NCBI RefSeq assembly: GCF_003444775.1 | Contig: NZ_CP021081.1 | Span: 2,620,001 to 2,684,000 of the forward strand | Origin: Deinococcus ficus | Lineage (GTDB): Bacteria > Deinococcota > Deinococci > Deinococcales > Deinococcaceae | DNA: 64,000 nt | Reading direction: 5' to 3' | Part shown: in pieces, positions 1 through 9,049 of the stretch | Position numbering within the stretch: position 1 is the first letter of the stretch | How the letters are laid out: the number at the start of each line of letters is the position of its first letter | Program-made: the position numbers and the translations under genes | The notes under the pieces: model-generated | Told to the model about the DNA's origin: nothing | What the model saw: only the letters and a program-made list of their open reading frames with translations | Databases searched by the model: none

Positions 1-1473
1 CTGGGCGTGACGCCCGAAGCGATCCGGAACTTCGCGTCGCAGATCGGCGTGAGCCGCACGAACCGCACCGTGGACATCAGCCTGTACGAGAACGCCGTGC
101 GGGACGACCTGAACCACCGCGCGCCGCGCGTGATGGCGGTGCTGGACCCCGTGAAGGTCACCCTGAGCAACCTGGACGGCGAGAAGACCCTGAGCCTGCC
201 GTACTGGCCCTTCGACGTGATCCGCGACAGCCCGGACGGCCGGGTCGCCCTGCCGGGCGGCGAGCGCGTGGCCCCCGAGCAGGCCGTGCGGGACGTGCCG
301 CTCACCCGCGAGATCTACATCGAGCGCGACGACTTCAACCCCGAGCCGCCAAAAGGCTACAAGCGCCTCACGCCGGGCGGCACCGTGCGCCTGCGCGGCG
401 CCGGCATCATCCGCGCCGACGACTACCAGACCGACGACACCGGGCGCGTCACCCACGTCACCGCCACCCTGCTCGGCGAGGACGCCAAGGCCGGCGGCGT
501 GATCCACTGGGTGAGTGCTGGGCGCGGCCTGCCGGTGGAATTCCGGCTGTACGACCGCCTGTTCCGCGTGCCGCACCCCGAAGGCGAACAGGAAGCGGAC
601 GACGACGACAGCGCCGGCCCCTCCGAGCACGACGCCGAGCACACCGCCGCGCCCGTGGATGCCGGGTACATGCGTTACCTCACCGAGGGCAGCCTGAAGG
701 TCCTGCACGGCTTCGTGGAACCCAGCGTGGCGGGCGACCCCGTCGATACCCGTTACCAGTTCGAGCGGCAGGGCTACTTCTGGCGTGACCCGGTGGACAG
801 CCGCGAGGACGCCCCGGTGTTCGGCCGGATCATCACCCTGAAAGACACCTGGGCGAAAGAAGCCCAGAAGGCCGAGCCCGCCAGGCCCAAGGCCGCCCCG
901 AAACCCGGCGCCACCCCGAAAGCTGACGGGCCCGCGAAAACCCTGACGCCCGAACAGGAGGCCGAGGTGGCGCGCCTGACCGGCCTGGGCGCCGCGGACG
1001 CCGACGCCCGCACCCTGGCGCGGGACGAGGCGCTGCTGGCCTTCGTGGGCGGCGCCGTGCAGGACAGCACCTTCGGGCAGGTCGCGTCGTGGACGGTGAA
1101 CGACCTGGCGGTGGGCCTGCGCGGCGGCGAGGTGAAGGTGCAGGCCGCGGACCTGGCGCCGCTGGCGGCCCTGCTGGCCGGCGGCGGGATCACCACCCGC
1201 GTGGCCCGCGACGCCCTGGCCCGCGCGGCCGCGTCCGGGGACGCGCCGGTGGCGATCATCGAACGCGAGGGCCTGAACGCCGGCCTGTCCAGCGACGACC
1301 TGCGCCGGGCCGTTCAGGACGTGCTGGCCGCGAACGCCGACAAGGTCGAGGCCTACCGCGGCGGGAAGACGGCCCTGATGGGCTTCTTCACCGGGCAGGT
1401 CATGCGCGCCACCGGCGGCAAGGCCGACCCGAAAGCGCTGGCGCAGGCGCTCGGCGAGGCGCTCGGCGGCTGA
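1..1473 (+). CDS. glnS: glutaminyl-tRNA synthetase, C-terminal part (5' end outside window)
   Basis: The frame is open from base 1, so the start lies outside the window; the GTG at position 7 is internal. The first residues ([19 protein letters not shown], then [12 protein letters not shown]) match the end of the class I GlnRS catalytic core, followed by the anticodon-binding beta-barrels ([28 protein letters not shown]). From about residue 300 there is a Pro/Ala/Lys linker and then about 170 residues that do not belong to ordinary GlnRS: they resemble the YqeY/GatB tail domain, ending in [20 protein letters not shown], the typical GatB C-terminus that binds tRNA. This appended tail is known in Deinococcus GlnRS. 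It charges tRNA-Gln directly. It converges on the SGNH hydrolase gene. Confidence 0.95.
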   Translation: MGVTPEAIRNFASQIGVSRTNRTVDISLYENAVRDDLNHRAPRVMAVLDPVKVTLSNLDGEKTLSLPYWPFDVIRDSPDGRVALPGGERVAPEQAVRDVPLTREIYIERDDFNPEPPKGYKRLTPGGTVRLRGAGIIRADDYQTDDTGRVTHVTATLLGEDAKAGGVIHWVSAGRGLPVEFRLYDRLFRVPHPEGEQEADDDDSAGPSEHDAEHTAAPVDAGYMRYLTEGSLKVLHGFVEPSVAGDPVDTRYQFERQGYFWRDPVDSREDAPVFGRIITLKDTWAKEAQKAEPARPKAAPKPGATPKADGPAKTLTPEQEAEVARLTGLGAADADARTLARDEALLAFVGGAVQDSTFGQVASWTVNDLAVGLRGGEVKVQAADLAPLAALLAGGGITTRVARDALARAAASGDAPVAIIEREGLNAGLSSDDLRRAVQDVLAANADKVEAYRGGKTALMGFFTGQVMRATGGKADPKALAQALGEALGG

Positions 1474-1494
1474 GGAAGTCCCCTGCTCCCCTCT

Positions 1495-1520
1495 GGCCCC
1501 GTCAGTCCGCTGGCGGGGCC
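1495..1520. terminator. possible terminator hairpin between convergent genes
   Basis: GGCCCCG (1495-1501) can pair with CGGGGCC (1514-1520). It lies between the glnS stop and the end of the opposed SGNH gene and overlaps that gene's last codons. There is no T tract, so the assignment is weak. Confidence 0.35.
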
Positions 1521-2134
1521 GCTTCCGTGCCGGGCAGGCCCAGCAACTCCGCCATCGCCTGCGCCACCTGCGCGTACCCGCGGGCGTTCGGGTGGACGCC
1601 GTCGGCACTCCACACGGCCGCGTGGTGAAACGCCTCGTCCGCGCCGATGTCCAGCAGCAGCGCGCCGTGCTTCCGGGCGAGGCGGCGGATGATCCCGTTC
1701 GCCTGCACCCACTGCCGTTCGAAGCGGGCCGTCATGGTGGGCGGCATACGCAGCGGTACCGAGAAGTTCGGCAGGGTCATGGTGAGGCAGGTGGCGCCCG
1801 GGAAGGCGCCCAGCAGGGTGCCCAGGTCGGCCTCGAACCGCGCGGCGTCCCAGCGGCGCAGCAGCAGGTCGTTCGCCCCGGCGATCACGCTGACCAGATC
1901 GGGGCTCAGGGCCCGGGCCGGGTCCAGCTGGGAGGCCAGGATCTCGTGGCTCTGCAGGCCGCGCCGGGCGAGGTTCACGTACACCAGCGCCGGGTTGAGC
2001 CGCCGCAGCCGGTCGGCGAGCTGATCGTGCGAGCCCCGGTCCGGGAAGCCCGGCACGGGATCCCCCACGCCCTCCGTGACGCTGTCCCCCAGGGCCACGA
2101 AACACTGCACGGGGATTCGGCTTGGCGTTGGCAT
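1502..2134 (-). CDS. SGNH/GDSL-family hydrolase
   Basis: 210 residues with the SGNH blocks in the usual order: block I ALGDSVTEG near residue 15 (nucleophile Ser in GDS), block III AGAND near residue 89, and block V ADGVHPN near the C-terminus (Asp/His of the triad). Such enzymes are esterases, lipases or acyl/acetyl hydrolases; the substrate cannot be read from the sequence. No signal peptide is evident, so it is probably cytoplasmic. It starts 3 nt after the M14 carboxypeptidase stop and has no clear Shine-Dalgarno sequence, so it is probably co-transcribed with that gene. Confidence 0.9.
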   Translation of the reverse strand: MPTPSRIPVQCFVALGDSVTEGVGDPVPGFPDRGSHDQLADRLRRLNPALVYVNLARRGLQSHEILASQLDPARALSPDLVSVIAGANDLLLRRWDAARFEADLGTLLGAFPGATCLTMTLPNFSVPLRMPPTMTARFERQWVQANGIIRRLARKHGALLLDIGADEAFHHAAVWSADGVHPNARGYAQVAQAMAELLGLPGTEAAPPAD

Positions 2135-2137
2135 GGG

Positions 2138-3835
2138 CTAGTCGAGCGCCACGTCGGCGCGTGCCACGCCGGCCCGCTGCCCGGCGGCCTCCACGGTCAC
2201 GCGCCCGCCCGCAGGGGCGTGGATCACCCATTCCAGCTTGCGTTCCTGGGTGCTGCCGCCCGCGTCGGTGGCGGTGCCGCTGCGGCCGTCCAGGTGCCCG
2301 ATGTCCTGTGTGGCCTCCCCGCTGACCAGCGCCGCGCCCGGCCCCGGCGTGACCTTCACGCGCACCGGGTCCACCGCCTGCCGTTCCAGGGCCTTGGCGG
2401 TGGTGTGGGTGGGCAGGAAGCCGGCGTTTTCCAGCACGCCCACCACCCGCCACAACCCGCCGTCCAGGGCGTGGACCTCGATCAGTTTCCAGTTCAGCAG
2501 GGGGCTGGCGGCGGCGTGCGCGAGCGTGAAGCGGGCGTTGCGCTCGGCGATGTCCGGCAGGAACTTCAGGGGCGCCACGCCCCAGAAGCGGCGGTAGTCC
2601 CAGCCGCCGATCTCCACCGCGCCGAGCTGCGGGTGGTCGAAGGGTCGCCACGCCTCGAAGCCCTGCAGGTCGTGTTCGTCGTTGAACTTCAGGAGCTTGA
2701 CGTCGTCTTCCTCGGGGTGGGTGCGGGGCCAGGCGATGAAGTCGCGTTTCAGAATGCCGGCCTTGTCCTTCTCGCCGATGCCGGCGGCGGACACCACGTC
2801 CCACAGTTCGTTCGCGAAGGCGAACAGCCCCAGCGAGTCGTACAGCCAGTCGAACAGCCCACCGTGCAGGTTGGCCTTGGGGTCGTAGCGGAAGCCGTGG
2901 TGCACGCTGGTGTGCGGGTACCCGGTGAGTTCCGTGCCGCGGTCGCCGAGCAGCTGGTACACCCGCAGGTCGTGCGTGGGGAAGGTGTCGTCGGGTCTGG
3001 AGGCGTACGGGCGCAGGATCACGCCGCCGTAGGTGTGGTAGGACTGCACGCCGTTGATGTTGCGGTGCGTGCTGAAGAATTCCGCGATGGCCCGCGTCTC
3101 CGGTTCGCTGGCCGGGTAGGGCCCGGCGCCGCGCTGCTGGCCTTCCGGCGCCCAGTCGAAGGGAAAGTTGCGGTTCAGGTCCAGGCCGTGCTTCACCGGG
3201 GCGGGCTTCACGGTGTACCCGTCGAAGTCGCGGATCAGACCTTCCGGGTACACCTGGTAGAAGGGCCCTTCCCGGTCGTCGAAGCGGCGGCGGCGCATGA
3301 TGCGCGGGTCCGTGTCGCTGGCCCGCCAGGGGCCCTTGGGGTCGGGCACGCGCATCTGCAACATGCGGCCGTCACCGTCGATGTCGTGCGGGTACAGGCC
3401 CTCGCGGTCGTCGCTGAACGGGTAGGGGCGCAGGCTGGAGCGCACGTGCCGCTCGCCGGTCAGGAACGCCTCGGTGCCGTCCGGGGAGAGCCGGGGCGCG
3501 ATGTAGAACGCGAAACGGTCCAGCAGCCAGGTGACCTCCTGCCCGTCCGGGCCGTCCTGCCCGAAGTGGCGGACGAGGTGGTCGATGGTCCACAGGGCAG
3601 TGGCGCCGCCCGTGATCTCCCCGGCGTGGATGTTCGCGTCGATCCAGTAGGCGGGTTTCTCGGTGTCGGGGCCGGTGCGGGTGTTCGTGAGGGTCATCAC
3701 CCACAGGTCGCGGCCCTCGTAGGACTGCCCCATGCTGTCCAGGCGCGCGAGGTCCGGGTGCTGCGCGGCCACGTCCCGGAGGTACGCGGTCAGCTCGTCG
3801 AAGGTGTGGTAGTGCGGGAACTGTAGTGTCGCCAT
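2138..3835 (-). CDS. M14-family zinc carboxypeptidase
   Basis: 565 residues. The N-terminal 330 or so form an M14 carboxypeptidase domain: zinc ligands His70 and Glu73 in NIHAGE, the substrate-binding stretch LDLNRNFP, the third zinc ligand region SYHTYGG, and a catalytic Glu in FANELWD. The C-terminal 200 or so residues look like a beta-sandwich accessory domain. No signal peptide is visible at the chosen ATG. That start is supported by AAGGAG 4 nt upstream. Family members remove C-terminal residues from peptides; specificity is unknown. First gene of a two-gene unit with the SGNH hydrolase. Confidence 0.9.
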   Translation of the reverse strand: MATLQFPHYHTFDELTAYLRDVAAQHPDLARLDSMGQSYEGRDLWVMTLTNTRTGPDTEKPAYWIDANIHAGEITGGATALWTIDHLVRHFGQDGPDGQEVTWLLDRFAFYIAPRLSPDGTEAFLTGERHVRSSLRPYPFSDDREGLYPHDIDGDGRMLQMRVPDPKGPWRASDTDPRIMRRRRFDDREGPFYQVYPEGLIRDFDGYTVKPAPVKHGLDLNRNFPFDWAPEGQQRGAGPYPASEPETRAIAEFFSTHRNINGVQSYHTYGGVILRPYASRPDDTFPTHDLRVYQLLGDRGTELTGYPHTSVHHGFRYDPKANLHGGLFDWLYDSLGLFAFANELWDVVSAAGIGEKDKAGILKRDFIAWPRTHPEEDDVKLLKFNDEHDLQGFEAWRPFDHPQLGAVEIGGWDYRRFWGVAPLKFLPDIAERNARFTLAHAAASPLLNWKLIEVHALDGGLWRVVGVLENAGFLPTHTTAKALERQAVDPVRVKVTPGPGAALVSGEATQDIGHLDGRSGTATDAGGSTQERKLEWVIHAPAGGRVTVEAAGQRAGVARADVALD

Positions 3836-3930
3836 GCGTCTCCTTGAGGGGGCCGGGCCGCGGGCGTCGGGCGGGGCCAGGGGTTGTGCGGTGCGGGCAG
3901 TGTAGGGCCGGGGCGCCTAGCATGAAGCGC

Positions 3931-4989
3931 ATGCCGGACGCCCCGACCCCAGAAGTGCCCCTGCTGCCGGCGGCGCTGCACGCCGTTCCCGGCCGGGGCG
4001 TGACGCTGCTGCCGGACACCGAGCGGCAGGTGCTGGGCGGGCCGGGCAGCCTGACGCGGCAGCTCTCAGGCGTGTACGACGACGTGACCGAGCGCGTGCG
4101 GGTGGCCCTGCGGGTCCCGGCGGACCTGCCGGCGCGCCGGGCGCACCCCTGGACCCTGCTGACCGAGCACGAGTCGCCGCTGTGGCCGCTGCTGGCACTG
4201 AAGGACCCGCCGCCCCTCACGGCCGCGCAGGTGGCGCGGCTGGTGCGGCACCTGGGCAGCGCGCACCAGGCCATGCCGGCCGACCGGGCCCGGCAGCTGG
4301 GCGCGCCGGGGGCGGGCGCCCCGCCCGACGCGACGGACGCCCTGATCGCCACGCTGTGCGGCGGCGCGCCCCCCACCTGGGCGGCGCTGCTGGCGGGGCT
4401 GCTCACGGCGCGGGCGCATCACCTGCTGCTGGGCTCGTGGGGGGTACTCTCGGCGTTCGTGGGCGCGCACCCGGACCTGCGGGTGCAGGGGGCGCGGCAG
4501 CTGCGCGCGGCCCTGCTGGCCGACCCGGCCCTCGCCGCGCGGCCGGCCGACCTGGCCCGCTGGACCCTGTGGAGTGCGCTGACGCCGCTGCACGGCGGCG
4601 CCGACCCGCCGGGCACGCTGGAGGAGGCGGTGCGGCTGTCGCGGGGCCTGCGGTCCCTGCCGCAGCGCACGCAGGCACAGGCCCTGCCGGACCCGGCGGC
4701 CCTGGCCGCCCACCTGCGCGCGTGGCTGCCGGACCTGCCGGACGCCGACCTGGACCGGCACGCCGCGGCGCTGCACGCCGGGCAGGCGGGCGGCCCGGGG
4801 GACGCTGGGGTGGGCCTGGCGCTGCTGGTCCGGCCGGGGCGGGCGGCGTACTGGCTGCGGGTGGGCTCGCAGGTGCAGCTGATCGTGAGCGAGGCCGGCC
4901 GCGGCGAGGCGGGAGCGGAGTGGGTGGTGTGGTCCTGGCAGTGGTTCCGGCCGCCGGGCGCCCGCCTTCCGGGACGCGGCCGGGGCTGA
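3931..4989 (+). CDS. unknown protein, Deinococcus-type leaderless gene
   Basis: 352 residues, rich in Ala, Leu, Pro and Arg; I recognise no family. There is no signal peptide or membrane segment and the centre looks alpha-helical (runs such as LLAGLLTARAHHLLLG). The start is set at ATG 3931 because TAGCAT (3918-3923) lies 7 nt upstream, the spacing of a leaderless promoter; an in-frame ATG at 3922 lies inside that -10 box and is less likely. It is transcribed divergently from the M14 gene. Codon use and GC match the neighbours, so nothing suggests recent transfer. Confidence 0.7.
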   Translation: MPDAPTPEVPLLPAALHAVPGRGVTLLPDTERQVLGGPGSLTRQLSGVYDDVTERVRVALRVPADLPARRAHPWTLLTEHESPLWPLLALKDPPPLTAAQVARLVRHLGSAHQAMPADRARQLGAPGAGAPPDATDALIATLCGGAPPTWAALLAGLLTARAHHLLLGSWGVLSAFVGAHPDLRVQGARQLRAALLADPALAARPADLARWTLWSALTPLHGGADPPGTLEEAVRLSRGLRSLPQRTQAQALPDPAALAAHLRAWLPDLPDADLDRHAAALHAGQAGGPGDAGVGLALLVRPGRAAYWLRVGSQVQLIVSEAGRGEAGAEWVVWSWQWFRPPGARLPGRGRG

Positions 4990-5062
4990 GCGGCGCGGCG
5001 CCTGGGGCCCGGCCCGGGCAGACTCGCGCCGGGCCGGGCGGGCGGGCCGCTAGAGTGACCGG

Positions 5063-6856
5063 GTGAAACTTCCTGCCCTGCTGCTCTCCGTTACCCTGGC
5101 CGTCTCTCTGGGCGGCGCCGCGTCTTCCCTGAGCCTCAAGCCCCTGCAGGTGTACTCCGTGCCCGGCGCGGACGTCGAGCGGGCGCTGGAACTGCCCGGC
5201 GGGCAGTGGCTGGTGTCTGCCGACAACGCCGTGGTGGTGCTGGGCGCGGACCTGAAGGTCGTGCGGACCATGGCGGCGCTGCAGGGCGTGGTGGAGCACC
5301 TGGCGCTCAGCCCGGACGGGCAGCGCGTGGCGGCCATGACCGGCTCGCAGTGGGCGGTGTGGGACCTGGCGAGCGGGCGGGTGCTGGGGCGCGGGGAGGG
5401 CTACGGCGGGATCGCCTTCGACGCGCAGGGCCGCGTGCTGCTGCTCGACGACGGCCTGCTGGTGCGCGGCGACGCGACCGGCACCGGCGCGTTCCTGCCG
5501 CTGGACGTGGACGGCGAGTGGTACGACTTCCGCTTGTCGCCGGACGGCGCGCGGGCCGTGGTGACGGACGGCGTGGTGGTGCAGCTGGTGAACGTGGAGG
5601 ACGGCAAGGTGCTGTCCGAGGGCGAACTCAGCGACGACTACTCCGATCTGGCGGTGGATTTCGCGCCGGACGGCAGCGTGGTGGTCCGCACGGACGTGGA
5701 GACTGCCATCCTGCGGGCTGGGGAGGACGCCCTGTTCCTGGACGAGGAGGAGGCCCTGGACCCGGAGGGCACCGTGCTGTTCCTGGGTGAGGGTGAGTTC
5801 GTGTACGGCGGCTGGGGTGACGCGCAGCGCTACAGCCTGAAAACCGGGGAGGCGCTGGGCCGCAGCTTCGACTGGGACGCCGAGGGCCGCGTGGTGAGCA
5901 GCGCCGACGGCAAGGCGTCGCTGGCGCTGGGGCGCGGCGTGGCGCTGTTCGACACGCGCCGCTGGAAGGAGTCCGGCCGGGTGAACCTGCCGTCCGCGAA
6001 CGCCTGGCTGGGCGCGTTCCTGCCGGACGGGACGGCGTACGCGGGCGTCGACGGCTTCCGGAACCTGAAGACGGGCGCAGCGCTGAATGTCGGGCCGGTG
6101 AACGACCTGTACGACTTCGACGCGCAACGGGGCGTGATCTGGACGCTGAACGGGACGACCGTGCGCGTCACCGAGGGCGGCCGGGTGCGGCAGATCGCCG
6201 CGCTGGACGAGGACGCCGAGTACGAGGATCTGGTCGCCACGCCGGACGGCAGCGTGGCCGTGGCGAGTGGGTACTACGGCTTCGCGGTGCTGAACGCCAA
6301 GACCGGCAAGGTCGTCCGGCGCGTCACCGAGGACAACCTGAACGCCATGAAGATCGAGGACGTGCACGCCGCGGCGCCCACCCCGGACGGCAAGGGCGTG
6401 CTGCTCATCCCGCACGAGGGTGACCTGCGCCGTTACGACGTGGCGACCGGGAAGCTCACGGTGGCGTTCAAGGCGCCGGCCGGCGCGGAGTTGCAGGGCC
6501 TGCAGCTCAGCCCTGGCGGCACCCTGGCCGTCACGTACCTGGACAGCCGGGACGCGGTTCAGGTGGCGCTGGTCAAGCCGGGCGCGACCACCGCGTTCAA
6601 GACCGTGCCGCTGGGCGGCCGGGTGCGCAGCGTCCGCTTCAGCCCGGACGGGAAGCTGCTGGCGGTGCTCACCAGTGAACTGAAAACCCCGCTGTACGTC
6701 CTGGACACGGCCACGGGCGCCGTCCTGACCCGGACCGGGGCGTTCAGCACCACGTCTAGCCTGCTGGCCTGGTCCCCGAACGGCCAGCAGCTGATGGTGG
6801 GTGCCGGCACGGCCGGGCAGCCGGGCAGCGTGACGGTGTTCAGCGTCCTGCGCTGA
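5063..6856 (+). CDS. exported WD40/YVTN-like beta-propeller protein
   Basis: 597 residues starting at GTG. An N-terminal signal peptide (MKLPALLLSVTLAVSLGGAA) is followed by many blade-like repeats with the pattern LxxSPDGxxVAxxxGxxVxVWDLxTGxxL (for example ALSPDGQRVAAMTG, VRFSPDGKLLAVLT, WSPNGQQLMVGAG). This pattern fits a WD40/YVTN beta-propeller secreted to the envelope, probably a binding scaffold rather than an enzyme. TAGAGT at 5051-5056, 6 nt before the GTG, indicates a leaderless transcript. A hairpin follows the gene. The partner or ligand is unknown. Confidence 0.8.
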   Translation: MKLPALLLSVTLAVSLGGAASSLSLKPLQVYSVPGADVERALELPGGQWLVSADNAVVVLGADLKVVRTMAALQGVVEHLALSPDGQRVAAMTGSQWAVWDLASGRVLGRGEGYGGIAFDAQGRVLLLDDGLLVRGDATGTGAFLPLDVDGEWYDFRLSPDGARAVVTDGVVVQLVNVEDGKVLSEGELSDDYSDLAVDFAPDGSVVVRTDVETAILRAGEDALFLDEEEALDPEGTVLFLGEGEFVYGGWGDAQRYSLKTGEALGRSFDWDAEGRVVSSADGKASLALGRGVALFDTRRWKESGRVNLPSANAWLGAFLPDGTAYAGVDGFRNLKTGAALNVGPVNDLYDFDAQRGVIWTLNGTTVRVTEGGRVRQIAALDEDAEYEDLVATPDGSVAVASGYYGFAVLNAKTGKVVRRVTEDNLNAMKIEDVHAAAPTPDGKGVLLIPHEGDLRRYDVATGKLTVAFKAPAGAELQGLQLSPGGTLAVTYLDSRDAVQVALVKPGATTAFKTVPLGGRVRSVRFSPDGKLLAVLTSELKTPLYVLDTATGAVLTRTGAFSTTSSLLAWSPNGQQLMVGAGTAGQPGSVTVFSVLR

Positions 6857-6871
6857 ACGTGCCGCGTGCCT

Positions 6872-6894
6872 GCCCCCGGGCACCGCCCGGGGGC
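6872..6894 (+). terminator. GC-rich hairpin after the beta-propeller gene
   Basis: GCCCCCGGGC (6872-6881), a 3-nt loop, and GCCCGGGGGC (6885-6894) form a 10-bp perfect stem 15 nt after the stop codon. The tail is GTTG rather than a T run, so termination may be incomplete. Confidence 0.55.
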
Positions 6895-6926
6895 GTTGCC
6901 GTGCCGGCCGCGGCATAGACTGGCCC

Positions 6927-8588
6927 ATGCGGCCTGATGACGGCGGAGTGCAGGAGCGGCAGCGGCTGGTGCGGGTGGCGCGGGGCGAGGAACCGGGAGA
7001 CCTGCTGGTGCGCGGCGCGCAGGTGGCGCAGCCGGTCACGCGGGAGCTGTACCCGGCGGACGTCCTGATCGCCGGCGGGCGGATCGCGGCAGTGGGCGCC
7101 GGGCTGGACCTGCGCGCGGGGCGGGTGCTGGACGCGGGGGGCGCGGTGCTGGCGCCGGGCTTCATCGACGGGCACGTGCACATCGAGTCGAGTCTGCTTA
7201 CCCCGGCGAGTTTCGCGGCGGCGGTGCTGCCGCGCGGCACGACCTGCGTGGTCGCCGAACCGCACGAGGTCGTGAACGTGCTGGGCGTGGCGGGCCTGGA
7301 CTGGATGCTGGCCGCCGGGCGGGCGTCGGGGCTGCGGGTGTACGCGTCGGCGCCGTCGTGCGTGCCGGCCAGCGAGTTCGAGCGGGGCGGCGCGCAGGTG
7401 GGCGCCGCGGAGGTCGCGGCGATGCTGGCGCGGCCCGGCGTGCTGGGGCTGGCGGAGGTCATGAACTACCCCGGGGTGCTGAGCGGCGACCCCGAGGTCT
7501 GGGCGGTACTGGAGGCGGGCCGCGCGGCGGGCCGGCGGGTGGACGGGCACGCGGCGGGCGTGCGGGGCCGGGACCTGCTGGCGTACGCGGCGGCGGGCGT
7601 GCAGTCCGACCATGAGGCCACCAGCCCGGACGAGGCGCGCGAGCGGCTGCGGGCGGGCCTGTGGCTGATGGTGCGGGAGGGCTCCGCGGCGCGGAACCTG
7701 CAGGCGCTGCTGCCGGTGCTGCGGGAGCGGCCGCGCCGGGCCATGCTGGTTAGTGACGACGTGAGCGTGGACGAGCTGCTCGAGCTGGGGCACCTGGACC
7801 GCCTGCTGCGGGCGTGCGTGGCGGGCGGCCTGGACCCGCTGGACGCGCTGGCGCTGGTGACCTGCAACCCGGCCGAGTACTGGGGCCTGCACGACCTGGG
7901 GGCGGTGGCGCCGGGGTACCGGGCGGATTTCGTGCTGCTGCGCGACCTGCAGAGCTTCGAGGTGCTGGGGACCTTCGTGGGCGGGCAGGAGGCGTGGGCG
8001 GGCACGCTCACGCCACCGCTGCCGGGGGGCGGCGTGGTCCTGGGGGCGGGCTGGAACGCGGCGCGCTTCGACGTGCCGGGCCACTGGCCGGTCGTGCAGG
8101 TGCACGCCGACCAGATCACCACCGCGCACGCCGCCACGCCCGGGGACGCGCGGCTGGTCGTCGCGGACCGCTACGGGCGAGGCGAGTGGGCGGCGTGCTG
8201 GACGGCCGGGAGCGGCCTGACGGGCGGCACGCTGGGCGTGAGCGTGCTGCACGACGCGCACCACGCGGCCTTCCTGGGCGGCACGGACGAGGACATCCGC
8301 GCGGCCGGACGGGCCCTGGAGGCGCTGGGGGGCGGCGTGGTGCTGGTGCAGGGCGGGCAGGTGCGCGCCGAGCTGCCCCTGCCGTACGCGGGCCTGATGA
8401 CCGGCGCGGCCCCCGCGGACGCCGCGCGGCAGTTGCGGGAGGTCACGCGGGCGGCGCAGGCGCTGGGCTGCACGCTGCCGTACCCGGTCACCACCCTGAG
8501 TTTCCTGGGCCTGAGCGTGATTCCGGCCCTGAAGCTCACGCCGCGCGGCCTGCTGGACGTGACCGGCTGGCGCCTGCTGCCCGCCTGA
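6927..8588 (+). CDS. ade: adenine deaminase
   Basis: 553 residues of the amidohydrolase superfamily, adenine deaminase branch: ADVLIAGGRIAAVG (N-terminal beta-sandwich), metal-binding PGFIDGHVHIESS, AEPHEVVNVLG, and LVSDDVS, with the typical adenine deaminase C-terminal domain ending in SFLGLSVIPALKLTPRGL. The reaction is adenine + H2O to hypoxanthine + NH3 (purine salvage, cytoplasm). ATG 6927 is preceded by TAGACT at 6916-6921, 5 nt away, indicating a leaderless transcript. It ends 6 nt from the stop of the opposed trxC gene. Confidence 0.9.
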   Translation: MRPDDGGVQERQRLVRVARGEEPGDLLVRGAQVAQPVTRELYPADVLIAGGRIAAVGAGLDLRAGRVLDAGGAVLAPGFIDGHVHIESSLLTPASFAAAVLPRGTTCVVAEPHEVVNVLGVAGLDWMLAAGRASGLRVYASAPSCVPASEFERGGAQVGAAEVAAMLARPGVLGLAEVMNYPGVLSGDPEVWAVLEAGRAAGRRVDGHAAGVRGRDLLAYAAAGVQSDHEATSPDEARERLRAGLWLMVREGSAARNLQALLPVLRERPRRAMLVSDDVSVDELLELGHLDRLLRACVAGGLDPLDALALVTCNPAEYWGLHDLGAVAPGYRADFVLLRDLQSFEVLGTFVGGQEAWAGTLTPPLPGGGVVLGAGWNAARFDVPGHWPVVQVHADQITTAHAATPGDARLVVADRYGRGEWAACWTAGSGLTGGTLGVSVLHDAHHAAFLGGTDEDIRAAGRALEALGGGVVLVQGGQVRAELPLPYAGLMTGAAPADAARQLREVTRAAQALGCTLPYPVTTLSFLGLSVIPALKLTPRGLLDVTGWRLLPA

Positions 8589-8600
8589 GGGGCCTCAGGC
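8583..8600. terminator. palindrome over two convergent stop codons
   Basis: GCCTGAGG (8583-8590) and CCTCAGGC (8593-8600) form an inverted repeat that contains the stop codons of ade (+) and trxC (-). It could act as a short bidirectional hairpin. There are no T tracts. Confidence 0.4.
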
Positions 8601-9023
8601 GCCGGGCGGGAACAGCTTCTGTTCGATGGTGGCGCGCGGCGCGGCGCCCACGATGCGGTCCGCGAGCTGCCCGTCCCGGAAGATGATCAGCGTGGGAATG
8701 CCCTGCACCCCGAACTCGCTGGGGGTGCGGGGGTTCTCGTCCACGTTCACCTTCACGATCCGCACCCGGCCGGCGTGGTCGCGGGCGATCTGTTCGAGCA
8801 CCGGGCCGATCACGCGGCACGGGCCGCACCACGGCGCCCAGAAGTCCACCAGCACGGGCACGCTGGCGCGGGTGTCCTGCGCGAAGCTCTCGTCGGTGCC
8901 GTCGTGCAGCCAGGGCAGCTTCTGGCCGCAGCGGGCGCAGGCGGGCACCTCGCCCTCGGGGACGGCCTGCACGCGGTTTTTCGCCTGGCAGTGGGGGCAG
9001 GTGAGGATGCTGGGGCTGGTCAT
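8595..9023 (-). CDS. trxC: thioredoxin 2 with N-terminal zinc ribbon
   Basis: 142 residues from the chosen ATG. The N-terminal CPHC and CARC pairs form the zinc ribbon that separates TrxC from TrxA, followed by a thioredoxin fold with the redox motif WCGPC and the cis-Pro loop GIPTL. It is a cytoplasmic disulfide reductase, often linked to oxidative stress. ATG 9023 is preferred over the GTG at 9032 because AGGAGGT lies 7 nt upstream and the GTG overlaps it. It follows the TPR gene after a 26-nt gap on the same strand, so the two are likely co-transcribed. Confidence 0.93.
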   Translation of the reverse strand: MTSPSILTCPHCQAKNRVQAVPEGEVPACARCGQKLPWLHDGTDESFAQDTRASVPVLVDFWAPWCGPCRVIGPVLEQIARDHAGRVRIVKVNVDENPRTPSEFGVQGIPTLIIFRDGQLADRIVGAAPRATIEQKLFPPGA

Positions 9024-9049
9024 GCGGGGCACCTCCTGGGTTGGGTGGG

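Noticed and set aside
1592..3826. 744-codon open frame on the plus strand
   Set aside because: Antisense to the SGNH and M14 genes, both with intact catalytic motifs; biased composition.
4403..7462. 1019-codon open frame on the minus strand
   Set aside because: It runs opposite two well-supported plus-strand genes (beta-propeller and adenine deaminase) and its translation is low-complexity Arg/Pro/His/Gln; a GC-driven shadow.
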